Source: Victivallis vadensis
GTDB taxonomy: Bacteria > Verrucomicrobiota > Lentisphaeria > Victivallales > Victivallaceae
Assembly: GCF_003096415.1 (NCBI RefSeq)
Contig: NZ_QEKH01000039.1
Location: 1 to 38,984 of the forward strand
DNA length: 38,984 nt
Direction: 5' to 3'
Of this stretch, positions 15,987 through 25,234 are shown piece by piece. Each line of letters begins with the position of its first letter. Position 1 is the first letter of the stretch. A program made the position numbers and the translations under genes. Under the pieces are notes generated by a model. It did not search any database. It saw only the letters and a list, made by a program, of their open reading frames with translations, and was not told the origin of the DNA.

Positions 15987-17867
15987 ATGATGAAACTCTC
16001 TCGTGAAACATGGATTCTGCTTCTGACCGGTGCGGCGGCCGCTGCCGCGCTGGCGCTGGGCGTCGCCGCATTCCGGCTGGCCCGGCACGAGGAGGAGTTC
16101 CGCAAGGAAGAGCTGCGCTCGCTGCTGAAAAGCGAGTGCCGGTTGTTCGCGGGCCGCTGCCGTCAGGCGCTCGACGCCGAGCGACGGGAATTGGCGGAGT
16201 TGGCCGCCGGCGCTGTGCCGTCGGTGGCGGGAATCCGGGAAGCTGTCGGGAGAGAACCGCTGTTTACCGCCGGATTTCTGGCCCGGCGGGACGGCACGCT
16301 GCTGTATCCGGAGCCGGGAAGCGGTTGGGCGAGGCGGTACGGGGAGCTGTTTGCCGGGCTGGTCAGTGCGCGCGACGCGGAGAGCACACAGTTTTCCAAC
16401 GTGGTGATGCCGTCCGATTCGGCACTGCTCTACCAGACGCGGACCGCGCCGAAACGGAACGACCTGCGCCGGATCGAGCCGATGGCGGGGACCCTCGGCA
16501 GTTCCCGGATGGAAAACCGCACCGATGTGCTCCGGGAAGCGGAGGCGGTCCCGGTTCCGGAGGCTGCCGCTCCCGTATCGAAGCTCAAGAGTAAAGAGCG
16601 TTCCGTCAGGCCGGCGGCTCCGGCCAAAGCTGCTCCGGCAATGGAAATGGCGGCGGACGCCGCTTCCCCGGCATCGGCGGATTCGCCGCGGATGATCACC
16701 CGCTTCGCCGCGCTGACCCGGAAACGGCGGGACGGCTTCATCCCGTGGTTCACCGACAACCGGTTTGCGCCGCTGATCTGGGCGCAGAGCCGGAACGCGC
16801 CTGACCTGATCGCCGGTTTTGAATTGGAGGACACGGTGCTGCTGTCGCGGCTGATTCCGCTGTTCCCGGAGGAGCTGCCCGGTTACTTCCGGCTCGAACT
16901 GGCGGATGCCGCCGACCGGGTGGTTTACGCTACCGGCGGCGCTTTCGCCGCCAATGAGGAAAAACGGCCGGAGCCGGTACTGGTGATGCCGTTTTCGGAA
17001 CTGCTGCTGCCGAATATGCAGCTGCGGGCCTTCCTGCTGCCGGAGCTGTTGCCGACGAACTCCTTCCGGTTCGGGATGGGGCTGGCGCTGGCGGCGCTCT
17101 GTCTGATCATATTCGCCGCCGGCGGAGTCGCGTTCTATCTGACGCGGCGGGAGCTGGCGCTGGCGGGGCAGAAGAGCGGCTTTGTGTCGCAGGTGTCGCA
17201 CGAGCTCAAGACGCCGCTGACCAGCATCCGCATGTACTCCGAACTGCTGCGCGATCACCTGGCGCGGCTGCCGCAGGAGAAGCGGGAGCGGTATTTGAAA
17301 GTGATCGCCGACGAGAGCGAGCGGCTGACCCGGCTGGTCGGCAATGTGCTGGATTTCGGGCGGCTCGACGAGGGGCGCAAACGCTATCATCCCGCGCCGG
17401 TCGACCTTTGCGAGCTGGCCGGAGCCACCGGGGCGCTGTGGAAGGAGCTGGCCGCCGCCGAGAATATGACCGTGGAAGTCCGGCTGCCGGAAACCGCGGC
17501 GGAGTGCGTGGTCGACCGGGATTCGCTGATGCAGGTGTTGTACAACCTTTTTTCCAACGCGCTGAAATATGCCGGGGAAGGCGGAAAGCTCGATCTGACG
17601 CTCGCAGCCCGGGCGGATGGACGCTGGACCATCGCGGTGCGGGACTACGGCCCCGGGATTCCGGCGGCGGCCGCCGAGAAGATTTTCCGGAAATTCTACC
17701 GGGTTGACAGCAGCCTGACCGCCGAAGTCTCCGGCTTCGGGCTCGGACTGGCGATCGCGCGGCAGCTGATGCGCGACCAGGGAGGCGACCTGCAGCTCGT
17801 CCGGAAATCGCCCGGCGCCGAATTTCTGATCGTTCTGCCGAAAGGAAATGCAAATGGAACCGTTTAA
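15987..17867 (+). CDS. membrane sensor histidine kinase
   Basis: 626 residues. Helix 1 is at about 10-30 and helix 2 at about 362-386, enclosing a large extracytoplasmic region of about 330 residues. The catalytic part has an H box (SQVSHELKTP, His405), N box (NLFSNALKY, Asn524), G1 (DYGPGIP), F box (FRKFYR) and G2 (GFGLGLAIA), so it is a complete kinase. The periplasmic region contains an Ala/Pro/Lys-rich low-complexity stretch at about 185-235. There is no HAMP domain between helix 2 and the H box. The response regulator start overlaps its end by 14 bases. The signal is unknown. A GGAG site lies about 12 bases before the ATG. Confidence 0.92.
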   Translation: MMKLSRETWILLLTGAAAAAALALGVAAFRLARHEEEFRKEELRSLLKSECRLFAGRCRQALDAERRELAELAAGAVPSVAGIREAVGREPLFTAGFLARRDGTLLYPEPGSGWARRYGELFAGLVSARDAESTQFSNVVMPSDSALLYQTRTAPKRNDLRRIEPMAGTLGSSRMENRTDVLREAEAVPVPEAAAPVSKLKSKERSVRPAAPAKAAPAMEMAADAASPASADSPRMITRFAALTRKRRDGFIPWFTDNRFAPLIWAQSRNAPDLIAGFELEDTVLLSRLIPLFPEELPGYFRLELADAADRVVYATGGAFAANEEKRPEPVLVMPFSELLLPNMQLRAFLLPELLPTNSFRFGMGLALAALCLIIFAAGGVAFYLTRRELALAGQKSGFVSQVSHELKTPLTSIRMYSELLRDHLARLPQEKRERYLKVIADESERLTRLVGNVLDFGRLDEGRKRYHPAPVDLCELAGATGALWKELAAAENMTVEVRLPETAAECVVDRDSLMQVLYNLFSNALKYAGEGGKLDLTLAARADGRWTIAVRDYGPGIPAAAAEKIFRKFYRVDSSLTAEVSGFGLGLAIARQLMRDQGGDLQLVRKSPGAEFLIVLPKGNANGTV

Positions 17868-18546
17868 AATTCTGGTCGCTGAAGACGACCGCAATATCCG
17901 CTCCGGCCTGGTCGACGCGCTGGAGCTGGAGGGGTATGTGATGGAGGAAGCTGCCGCCGGCGCCGGCGCGCTGCGCAAATTCACCGCGTTCCGGCCCGAT
18001 CTGGTGTTGCTCGATGTGATGATGCCGAACCTGAACGGTTACGAAGTGTGCCGCCGGATCCGCCGGAGCGATGTTGCGACTCCGATTATCATGCTGACCG
18101 CCAAGGGCGAGGAGATCGACAAGGTGCTCGGGCTGGAACTCGGAGCCGACGATTACGTGACGAAGCCCTTCGGGCTGCGCGAGCTTTCCGCCCGCATCGC
18201 GGCACAATTGCGTCGTCGCCGGGTCGAAACCGCCGCCCCGCCTCCTTCCGGCGAATTCGCCTTCGGTCCGTGGCGGGTGGATGTGAAAAAGCTCTCCGCT
18301 GAAACCGCCGGAGCCGCCGTCGAACTGACCATGCGCGAAATTGAACTGCTGCGTCTCTTTGCCGCCCATCCCGGCGAGGTGCTCGACCGGAGCTTCATCA
18401 TGCGCGAAATCTGGGGCAATGCCCTGACCTCCTCGCGCACGCTCGATCAGCATCTGGTCGCATTGCGGCGTAAAATCGAACCGGAGCACCTGCCGCGCCT
18501 GATCGAAACGGTCTACGGCGTCGGTTACCGGTTCCGCCCGGAATAA
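17854..18546 (+). CDS. OmpR/PhoB-family response regulator
   Basis: 230 residues. The receiver domain (1-120) has Asp11/Asp12, phosphoacceptor Asp54 (LLDVMMP), Thr82 and Lys104 (TKPFG). A winged-helix DNA-binding domain (about 132-230) ends in the usual VYGVGYRF. The ATG at 17854 is preferred because AAAGGA lies 7 bases upstream; the ATG at 17848 is too close to it. It is cotranscribed with the kinase gene and is the obvious candidate to bind the 11-bp repeats at 15633-15671, making the system autoregulatory. It is convergent with the pirin gene, 18 bases away. Confidence 0.93.
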   Translation: MEPFKILVAEDDRNIRSGLVDALELEGYVMEEAAAGAGALRKFTAFRPDLVLLDVMMPNLNGYEVCRRIRRSDVATPIIMLTAKGEEIDKVLGLELGADDYVTKPFGLRELSARIAAQLRRRRVETAAPPPSGEFAFGPWRVDVKKLSAETAGAAVELTMREIELLRLFAAHPGEVLDRSFIMREIWGNALTSSRTLDQHLVALRRKIEPEHLPRLIETVYGVGYRFRPE

Positions 18547-18564
18547 ATCCCCGTGCGGGAGTGA

Positions 18565-19428
18565 TTACTGATCAGAATCCATGTACGCCTTTTTGCAGTC
18601 CTTGACGAACGTGCCGTCTTCGATCTCGCGGAAGGCCCGCTCCAATTCAGCGCGGGTGTTCATCACGATGGGGCCGGCCCATGCGATCGGTTCGTTCAGC
18701 GGCTTTGCGGAAAGCAGCAGGAAACGCACTCCCGAGCTGCCCGCCGTCAACGCCAGCTTCTCCGCCCGGTCGAAAAGCAGTGCGCGCCTGCTTTCGCAGA
18801 CGGTGCCGTCCACCGCCAAAGAGCCTTGCACGATATAGATGAAAACGGTATTTTCGACCGGAGTTTCAACCTGCCACTCCCGGTCCAGTTCCAGCATCAC
18901 ATCCAGATAGGTGGTCTTTACGAAATTGCCCTGCATCGGGGCTTTTTTGCCTTTGTACTCGCCGGAGACGATCGCGACCCTCGCTCCGTCCTCCTCCACT
19001 TTCACGATGGCGTGCGCCTTGATGTCATTGTATGACGGCGGCGTCATCTTGTCTTTTTTCGGCAGATTGATCCACAGCTGGGCGCCGAGCATGTGTTCGG
19101 AGGGCTGCGGCATCTCCTGGTGGAGGATTCCGCCGCCTGCGGTCATCCACTGGCAGCTGCCGTCGGTGATGCTCCCTTTGTTGCCGAGGCTGTCGCCGTG
19201 TTCGATATCGCCGGAAATCAGATAGGTAACCGTTTCGATACCGCGGTGTGGGTGCCACGGAAAACCTTCAATATAATCTTCCGGGTTGCGCGAATCGAAC
19301 GCATCCAGCATCAGGAACGGGTCGAAATCCCGGACATCCCGTTCTCCGATCACGCGGGTCAGTTTCACTCCGGCGCCGTCCCGGGTATGGATGCCGGTTA
19401 CGACCCTGATCACTTTTCTGTTACTCAT
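18565..19428 (-). CDS. pirin family protein
   Basis: 287 residues with two cupin domains. The N-terminal metal site is intact: HPHRG (His59, His61) and LHQEMP (His103, Glu105). Pirins are iron-binding proteins; some have quercetinase activity and others act in redox-linked regulation, so the exact role here is open. An AGGAGGAAG site precedes the start at 19428. It is a single gene between the response regulator and the RND operon. The 130 bases upstream (19429-19561) hold no clear promoter that I can defend. Confidence 0.9.
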   Translation of the reverse strand: MSNRKVIRVVTGIHTRDGAGVKLTRVIGERDVRDFDPFLMLDAFDSRNPEDYIEGFPWHPHRGIETVTYLISGDIEHGDSLGNKGSITDGSCQWMTAGGGILHQEMPQPSEHMLGAQLWINLPKKDKMTPPSYNDIKAHAIVKVEEDGARVAIVSGEYKGKKAPMQGNFVKTTYLDVMLELDREWQVETPVENTVFIYIVQGSLAVDGTVCESRRALLFDRAEKLALTAGSSGVRFLLLSAKPLNEPIAWAGPIVMNTRAELERAFREIEDGTFVKDCKKAYMDSDQ

Positions 19429-19561
19429 ATTGCTTCCTCCTCATAATTGCGGTAACTATAGAATTCAAAATACCGCTTTCCCGGAAATATGCAAATCTGC
19501 GCCGCCTGCGAAACTCCCATCGTGCTATCCTTCAATGAGTAACATTAATAGTCGATGCGTA

Positions 19562-19593
19562 CAAAAGAAGCCCGGCACCTGAATGCCGGGCTT
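19562..19593 (-). terminator. intrinsic terminator of the RND operon
   Basis: A perfect 9-bp stem (AGCCCGGCA at 19569-19577 with TGCCGGGCT at 19584-19592), a 6-base loop and a TCTTTTGT tail on the minus strand follow the stop of the last RND-operon gene by about 28 bases. Confidence 0.85.
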
Positions 19594-19620
19594 TATTCCG
19601 TTGAAACCGGGATGGAGGCG

Positions 19621-20769
19621 TCACTGCTTTCCGGCCAGCTCCTGTACGGTCCGGTAATAGTCGAGGCGAAGTCTGGAGTTGGCGGCATTGCCCGGCAGAT
19701 CCGCCTTTTTCCAGAACGCGGCGGCTTCCTGCTCGAATTTCACCGCGCCTGCCACATTGCCGAGCCGGTAGGCGATCAGGGAACGGGTGCTCAGGACAGC
19801 GGCGCGCAGGGCCGGAGCGGAATCCGGCTTCAATTGCGATTCGGCGCGGCCGGCCAGTTCAACGGCGGAACGCAGCGCCGCGGGATCATCCGGGAGCCGG
19901 TTCAGCAGCGTCCACGCCATCAGGTTGTCGGAGTCCGGATTGCCTGCTATCGCCGAACGGTAAGCCGCCAGCAGCGCCGGAATCCTCCCCGCCAGTTCCG
20001 GGTGGCGCATCGCCAGGTCGAGCGCGGCGAAGTAAAGCCGTTCCAGCTTCGGCTGCTGCCGGAGCTGGGAGTCGATCAGCTGCCACGCTTCGTCGAGCCG
20101 CCCGGAGTTTTCCAGCACGAAAAGCCGGATGCGCAAGGCGGCGGCGTTGCCCGGATCGATTTTCAGAATGGAGTTGGTGACCATTTTCATGCGCCGGTCG
20201 TTGTTTTCGCGCAGCAGCGTCTGAAGTTCATCCAGCAGCGGCGCGAGCTTCTTCTGGCGCGAGGCGTCGAAGTTGCCTTCGAGATAGTTCTGCACCATTT
20301 CCCCGAGATCGACCAGCTCCCCGCTCCAGATGATCCTGCCGGAGTCGTCCGTCACGAACGCCATCGGGTAGAGCATGCTGCCGTTCATGTAGTTCGCAGT
20401 CAGCTGCCGCTTCTGGTCCACTCCCAGCGGCAGCGTGAAATCGGGCCGGGCCTTGAGCATCTCCCGCACGTCCGCCTCCGAATCCGGGGTGACCGCCGCC
20501 AGCCGCAGCGGCCCGGCGTAACTGCGGCGCAGGTTGTTCAACAGCGTCAGCGTCTCGTCGCGGTTCGCCGCCCGGGTCAGAAAAAACACGGCCGCTTTCA
20601 GTCTGGGTTCGTTCGGCTGCGGTTTGGCGGGGGGCAGCAGCGCCAGCGGCGTTCCCTGCACCCATTTCACATTCAGCTCCTGCACCGGATCACCGGAACG
20701 CAGCGCGTAGGCGGGCAGAGCGGCGGCGGCGGTCGCCGCGGCCAGAGTCATCATCCAGAATTTTTTCAT
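19621..20769 (-). CDS. secreted thioredoxin-fold protein with TPR-like repeats
   Basis: 382 residues. A signal peptide (about 1-22, ending PAYA) leads to a thioredoxin/peroxiredoxin-like domain (about 25-170; strands AAVFFLT and YPMAFVTDDSGRIIW) that has no cysteine at all, so it cannot do thiol redox chemistry. The C-terminal half is helical, with TPR-like units (ALRIRLFVLENSGRLDEAW and following). It therefore looks like a periplasmic binding or scaffold protein. Its start overlaps the pump stop by 4 bases and it is the last gene of the RND operon, where an outer-membrane channel gene is often found. Its role there is unknown. Confidence 0.7.
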   Translation of the reverse strand: MKKFWMMTLAAATAAAALPAYALRSGDPVQELNVKWVQGTPLALLPPAKPQPNEPRLKAAVFFLTRAANRDETLTLLNNLRRSYAGPLRLAAVTPDSEADVREMLKARPDFTLPLGVDQKRQLTANYMNGSMLYPMAFVTDDSGRIIWSGELVDLGEMVQNYLEGNFDASRQKKLAPLLDELQTLLRENNDRRMKMVTNSILKIDPGNAAALRIRLFVLENSGRLDEAWQLIDSQLRQQPKLERLYFAALDLAMRHPELAGRIPALLAAYRSAIAGNPDSDNLMAWTLLNRLPDDPAALRSAVELAGRAESQLKPDSAPALRAAVLSTRSLIAYRLGNVAGAVKFEQEAAAFWKKADLPGNAANSRLRLDYYRTVQELAGKQ

Positions 20770-23700
20770 TTCTTGCTTTCCTCAGGTTCGTTTTTCTTCG
20801 GCTTCCTGCAGAAGAGAATATAGAGCGCCGGAATCACATACAGCGCCAGAATCGTCGAACTGACCAGCCCGCCGATCACCGCGATGCCGCAGCTGGCGCG
20901 CGTTTCGGAGCCGATGCCGGCGCCGAACGCCATCGGCACGATTCCGAGCACCGCCGCGATGCTGGTCATCAGGATCGGCCGGAATTTGTTCCCGACCGCC
21001 GCCAGCATCGCCTCTCGCGGCGGCAGCCCGGCCGCTTTCTGCGCTGCCAGGTCGTCCATGATCAGGATCGCGTTGTTCACCACGATGCCGATCAGCATCA
21101 CGAAGCCCAGCAGCCCGAAAATCGACAGCGGAATCCCCGCCCACAGCAGCGCCAGCTCCATGCCGATCAGCGCCAGCGGCACCGTGAACATGATCAGGAA
21201 CGGGCGCGTCCACGACTCCATGATCGCCGCGATCAAGAGATAGGTCAGCACGATCGCGAACACGATCGCCTGCGCGAAATCCGCAAACGCCTCGGTCATA
21301 GAGGTCACCTGTCCGCCGAACCGGATCTTATAACCGGGCGGCAGCAGCGGATTGACCGTGTCGGTCACGATGGTCACCAGATCCTGCAGGCCGATTTTCG
21401 GCGCGGGATTCGCATACACCTTCGCCACCCGCTCCCGGTCGGTGCGGTTGATCTGGATCGGCATCGTCGACGGCTGCAGCGTCGAAATCGCGTTCAAAGC
21501 CAGCGGCTTCCCCTCTTTGGAGCTGAACGCCAATGCCGGCAGCTGTTCGTATCCTTTTTTCTCATCCAGCTTGACCCGGATGTCGAAGGAGCGCGCGCCG
21601 CGCTTGTAGGTTCCCTGCTTCAGCCCCTCCACCGAACCGCGCAGCAGCGTGCCGATGGTGCTGGACGGCAGGTCGAGGTTCTGCAGCACCGCCCGGTGCG
21701 GCACGACCTTGATCTCCGGCTTGCCGACCCGCACGCTGGTGTCCACGTCGCGGGCCTTGCCGGTCAGCTTCAGGTTGTTCGCGGCGGTATTCGCAACCTG
21801 CTCGATCGTGTTCAGGTCGGAACCGACTATTTCCAACTCCAGCTGGGCTGACGAGCCGCCCGCCGAGGACGGAATGTTCACGGTCACGATGCAGTTGCTC
21901 AGCGGCTTCAGAGCTTCCCGGAACATATCGCGCAGCTCGTCGAGTGTCTGCAGCCGTTCCGTTTTGGGCTTGCAGACCACGGTGATCTCGGCCAGATAGA
22001 CCCCTTCGGAGGCCTGTCCGACCGTTCCCTGCACCTTGCCGATCACGGTGGCGGTGCTGAGTACGGCCGGAAGCTGCCGAACCTGCTTCTCCACCTGAAG
22101 CGTCCGGCTCAGCGTGCTTTCCAGACTGTAATCGGTCGGGAATTCCAGCTTTATGATGAATTCGCCCTGATCGTCCTCCGGCACGAAGGTCATCCCGACC
22201 CGCGGCGCAACCCACAGGACCGAGAACAGGAAGAGCGCGAGCGCGAGCAATATGGTCACCACGCCGTGACGGCACACCAGATGCACCGAGCGATTGAACC
22301 AGCCGGCGATGAAACCGTACCCGGCGTCCCACCAGCGGTTGAAAACCTTCAGCAGCGGATTCGGCTCGGGCAGCTCCTTGCGCAGCATGATCGAAGCCAG
22401 GATCGGGGTCAGCGTGAAGCTGACGAACAGCGAAACCAGTGTCGCGATGGTCATCGTGATCGCGAACGGCACCAGGAAACGCCCCACCAGCGAGGTCATC
22501 ATCGCGATCGGTCCGAACACCACCACGTTGGTCATCGCGGAGGCGAACACCGGCACCGCGACTTCACCGGCGCCGATGTCCGAAGCGGTTTTCGGATCCA
22601 TCCCCTGATCGAGTTTCTTGGCGATGTTTTCGATTACCACGATGGAGTTGGTGACCAGCGTGCCGACCGATGTGCCCAGCGCCAGCAGTGTGAACATATT
22701 GAACGTGAAGCCGCACATCTGCATCACCCAGAACGACACCACGATCGACACCGGCATCGACACCGCCACGATGAAGGTCGAACGCACCTCGTGCAGGAAC
22801 GCGAACAGAATCGCCGCGGTCAGGATCACCCCGATCACGATGCTGCTCCACGCATCGTCCACCGACGCCTTGATGAAACTGCCCGAATCGCGCACCCACT
22901 GCAGCTTCATGCCGGAGGGAAGCTCCCGGTCACGGTTGATCCGTTCCACTTCGGCCCGGACGCTGTCGATCACCCGGACCGCGTTGGAATCTCCCTTCTT
23001 CACGATTTTCAGGATCACGCCCGGCTGGCCGTCGTAAAAAGCCAGCGAGCGTTTCTCCTCGGACTCCATCGAAATTTTCGCGACGTCGCGCAGATAGATG
23101 CGCCGCTTCTGAAACGTGCCGATCTCCAGCGAGCCGAGATCCGCGAAATCTTTGAACTCGGAGTCATAGGTCACGTTGATCTCCTGTATCCCCTGCCGGA
23201 TACGCCCGACCGGCACCTTCACATTGGCGTCGCCGAGCTTCTTCAGCACCTGCACCACGCTGAGGCCGCAGGCGGAGAGCTTCTCGGTGTCGAGGGTCAC
23301 GCGCAGCTCCAGCTGTTCGCCGCCGGCGATCTGCACCTCCGCTACGCCGGAGATGGTCGAGAGCTTGTTGGCCAGCGTCTCGTCGGCGTAGTCGTAAATC
23401 GAATCGATCGGCAGGTCGCCGGTCAGCATGATTGTGATCACCGGGGTCGCGTTGGGGTCGAACTTCAGGATTTCCGGCGCTTCCGCGGCGGCGGGGAGGT
23501 CTTTTTTCACCTTGTCGATCCGTTCGCGCACATCCATCGCGGCGATGTCGACCGACTCTCCGAGCTGGAATTCCAGCAGGATCTGGCAGACATTCTCCAT
23601 GCAGGTGGTTTTCATCGTCTTGAGGCCGTTGATGGTGCCGACCGCATCCTCCAGACGTTTCGCGACATCGACCTCAATCTCGGCGGGGCTGGCCCCCGGA

Positions 23701-23852
23701 TAGACGGTGGTGACGGTCACATACGGAATCTCGACGTCCGGAAAGGAGTCCAGCCCGATCTTGTCGTAGCTGCTCAGCCCGAACAGCACCAGCACGATGA
23801 TCAGACAGGTCATCGCGATGGGACGGACTACGGAAGCGTGGGATAAAAACAT
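20766..23852 (-). CDS. RND (HAE1-type) efflux pump inner-membrane subunit
   Basis: 1028 residues, the usual AcrB length, with 12 membrane helices in two halves and large periplasmic loops after helices 1 and 7 (N-terminal MFLSHASVVRPIAMTCLIIV). Such pumps form trimers and use the proton gradient to expel drugs or other amphiphiles. By alignment with AcrB the helix-4 pair Asp407/Asp408 is replaced by Thr401/Asn402 (GTLVTNSIVVIEN) and Lys940 by Asn926 (GIVVNNAILIMDD), so the standard proton relay is missing. The gene begins 1 base after the adaptor stop. No TolC-type gene is present in the operon. Substrates are unknown. Confidence 0.93.
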   Translation of the reverse strand: MFLSHASVVRPIAMTCLIIVLVLFGLSSYDKIGLDSFPDVEIPYVTVTTVYPGASPAEIEVDVAKRLEDAVGTINGLKTMKTTCMENVCQILLEFQLGESVDIAAMDVRERIDKVKKDLPAAAEAPEILKFDPNATPVITIMLTGDLPIDSIYDYADETLANKLSTISGVAEVQIAGGEQLELRVTLDTEKLSACGLSVVQVLKKLGDANVKVPVGRIRQGIQEINVTYDSEFKDFADLGSLEIGTFQKRRIYLRDVAKISMESEEKRSLAFYDGQPGVILKIVKKGDSNAVRVIDSVRAEVERINRDRELPSGMKLQWVRDSGSFIKASVDDAWSSIVIGVILTAAILFAFLHEVRSTFIVAVSMPVSIVVSFWVMQMCGFTFNMFTLLALGTSVGTLVTNSIVVIENIAKKLDQGMDPKTASDIGAGEVAVPVFASAMTNVVVFGPIAMMTSLVGRFLVPFAITMTIATLVSLFVSFTLTPILASIMLRKELPEPNPLLKVFNRWWDAGYGFIAGWFNRSVHLVCRHGVVTILLALALFLFSVLWVAPRVGMTFVPEDDQGEFIIKLEFPTDYSLESTLSRTLQVEKQVRQLPAVLSTATVIGKVQGTVGQASEGVYLAEITVVCKPKTERLQTLDELRDMFREALKPLSNCIVTVNIPSSAGGSSAQLELEIVGSDLNTIEQVANTAANNLKLTGKARDVDTSVRVGKPEIKVVPHRAVLQNLDLPSSTIGTLLRGSVEGLKQGTYKRGARSFDIRVKLDEKKGYEQLPALAFSSKEGKPLALNAISTLQPSTMPIQINRTDRERVAKVYANPAPKIGLQDLVTIVTDTVNPLLPPGYKIRFGGQVTSMTEAFADFAQAIVFAIVLTYLLIAAIMESWTRPFLIMFTVPLALIGMELALLWAGIPLSIFGLLGFVMLIGIVVNNAILIMDDLAAQKAAGLPPREAMLAAVGNKFRPILMTSIAAVLGIVPMAFGAGIGSETRASCGIAVIGGLVSSTILALYVIPALYILFCRKPKKNEPEESKK

Positions 23853-23853
23853 G

Positions 23854-25044
23854 TCACTGCGCCTCCTGTCCGGCGGCGGAAGCCTGCGTTTCCTCCACCT
23901 TGTCCCCCGGTTCCAGGAACGCCTGCCCTTCCGAGACGACCGGCAGCCCCTTCAGCGCCGCCGGATCGAGCAGCATCGTCCACGGTCCGTCGACGATGCC
24001 GGTCTTCACCGTCACCTCTTCGGCGGTGTTCCGCGGCGTGACCACGAAGACCGCCTTGCGGCCGCTGCCGCGCGTCAGCACCGCCTCATTGGGAATCCCC
24101 ACTCCTTCGACCCGGTTCAGGATCAGGTCATAGGTATAGAGCTGGCCGCTGACGAACCCCTTGCCGGGCGGCAGCTGGATTTTCACGGTGAACGTGCGCG
24201 ACAGCGCATCGACCGAAGGGCTGCGGAACGTGACCGGCAGCGTGATCTCCTCTCCCGCCACAGTCCGGATCACCCCTGTCGTCTTGCCGGGAATCACCCG
24301 GGCATAGTAGTTCGCGCTGATCATGCTGACCAGTTCGAGCCGGTCGGGATTCTCAAGCCGCAGAATCCGGCTGCCGGTCTGCACGTATTCGTCGGGATCC
24401 ATGTCCTTGACCACCACCACCCCCTCGAACGGCGATTTCACAATCGAATCGGCGAGGGTTTTCCGGCAGATTTCCAGGTTCGCCTTTTCCTGATTGAGCT
24501 GGGCGAGCGCATAGTTGCTCTGCGCCTGCGTCTTCGCGATATTGGCGACCGCCTCGTCGTACTTCAGCTTGGCATTCTCGTAGGCGTCCTGCGAAATCGC
24601 GTTGGAACTTTTGAGCTGCAAGGCCCGGTCGTAATCGATTTTCGCCTTCTGCCGGACCGTTTCCGCCAGCTCCGCATTGATCCGGGCAATCTTATAGTCG
24701 GCTTCAGTGACCGCGACCTTCTCCTGCTGCGCCTTCACATTGTTTTCAAGGTTGACCCGGTCGATCTCAAAGAGCAATTGCCCCTTTTTGACCCGGTCTC
24801 CCTCGCCCACCGGAATCTGGTCGATATTCCCGCTGGTCCGGCTGGAGATGTCCGCGCTCTGCTGCGACTCCACATTCCCCTGAATCGGAATCTTCTCCAC
24901 AAACTCCATCCGGCGCGGCTGCATCTTCACGATTTTGACCACCTGCGCCTGTTCCAGCTCAGCTTTCGCCATCTGCCGGTCTCCGCAGCCGGCCCCCTGC
25001 ACCGCAATCAGCGCAAACGCCACCGTGACGATTAATCGATTCAT
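23854..25044 (-). CDS. RND periplasmic adaptor (membrane fusion) lipoprotein
   Basis: 396 residues. The N-terminus is hydrophobic and ends QGAGCGD, a lipobox-like sequence, so the protein is probably lipid-anchored in the inner membrane. The order is typical of MFP adaptors: a biotinyl/lipoyl-like half (IPIQGNVESQQSADISSRTS), a long helical hairpin rich in Gln, Glu and Lys (about 105-190), then the second lipoyl half (KSPFEGVVVVKDM) and a beta-barrel. It bridges the pump to an outer-membrane channel. The ATG at 25044 is 6 bases after GAGGAGG; a GTG one codon earlier is also possible. First gene of the efflux operon. Confidence 0.9.
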   Translation of the reverse strand: MNRLIVTVAFALIAVQGAGCGDRQMAKAELEQAQVVKIVKMQPRRMEFVEKIPIQGNVESQQSADISSRTSGNIDQIPVGEGDRVKKGQLLFEIDRVNLENNVKAQQEKVAVTEADYKIARINAELAETVRQKAKIDYDRALQLKSSNAISQDAYENAKLKYDEAVANIAKTQAQSNYALAQLNQEKANLEICRKTLADSIVKSPFEGVVVVKDMDPDEYVQTGSRILRLENPDRLELVSMISANYYARVIPGKTTGVIRTVAGEEITLPVTFRSPSVDALSRTFTVKIQLPPGKGFVSGQLYTYDLILNRVEGVGIPNEAVLTRGSGRKAVFVVTPRNTAEEVTVKTGIVDGPWTMLLDPAALKGLPVVSEGQAFLEPGDKVEETQASAAGQEAQ

Positions 25045-25145
25045 CACAAGCCTCCTCTTATCATTGCCGATCGTTCCATATCATCGAACCGGAATGGCAT
25101 TACAGGTGCGGAAGCCCTCTTCTCTGCCTCCGCCTTTGCCGTTTG

Positions 25146-25155
25146 ATACCGGTAT
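25146..25155. promoter_or_regulatory. short palindrome upstream of the RND operon
   Basis: ATACCGGTAT is a perfect 10-bp palindrome about 100 bases before the adaptor start, next to AT-rich sequence (TATAGATATA on the minus strand). It might be an operator for a local repressor, but no such regulator is adjacent. The rest of 25045-25234 shows nothing else I can support. Confidence 0.25.
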
Positions 25156-25234
25156 ATCTATAGTGTACGGCATTTCACTGAAAATACAAGCGGAATTACT
25201 TCGGGAATCATGAATTTCCCCGGCCGTTTCCGTT

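Noticed and set aside
18547-18564. Bidirectional terminator between the response regulator and pirin genes
   Set aside because: Only a 4-bp stem (CCCG-TG-CGGG) without a T-run is visible.
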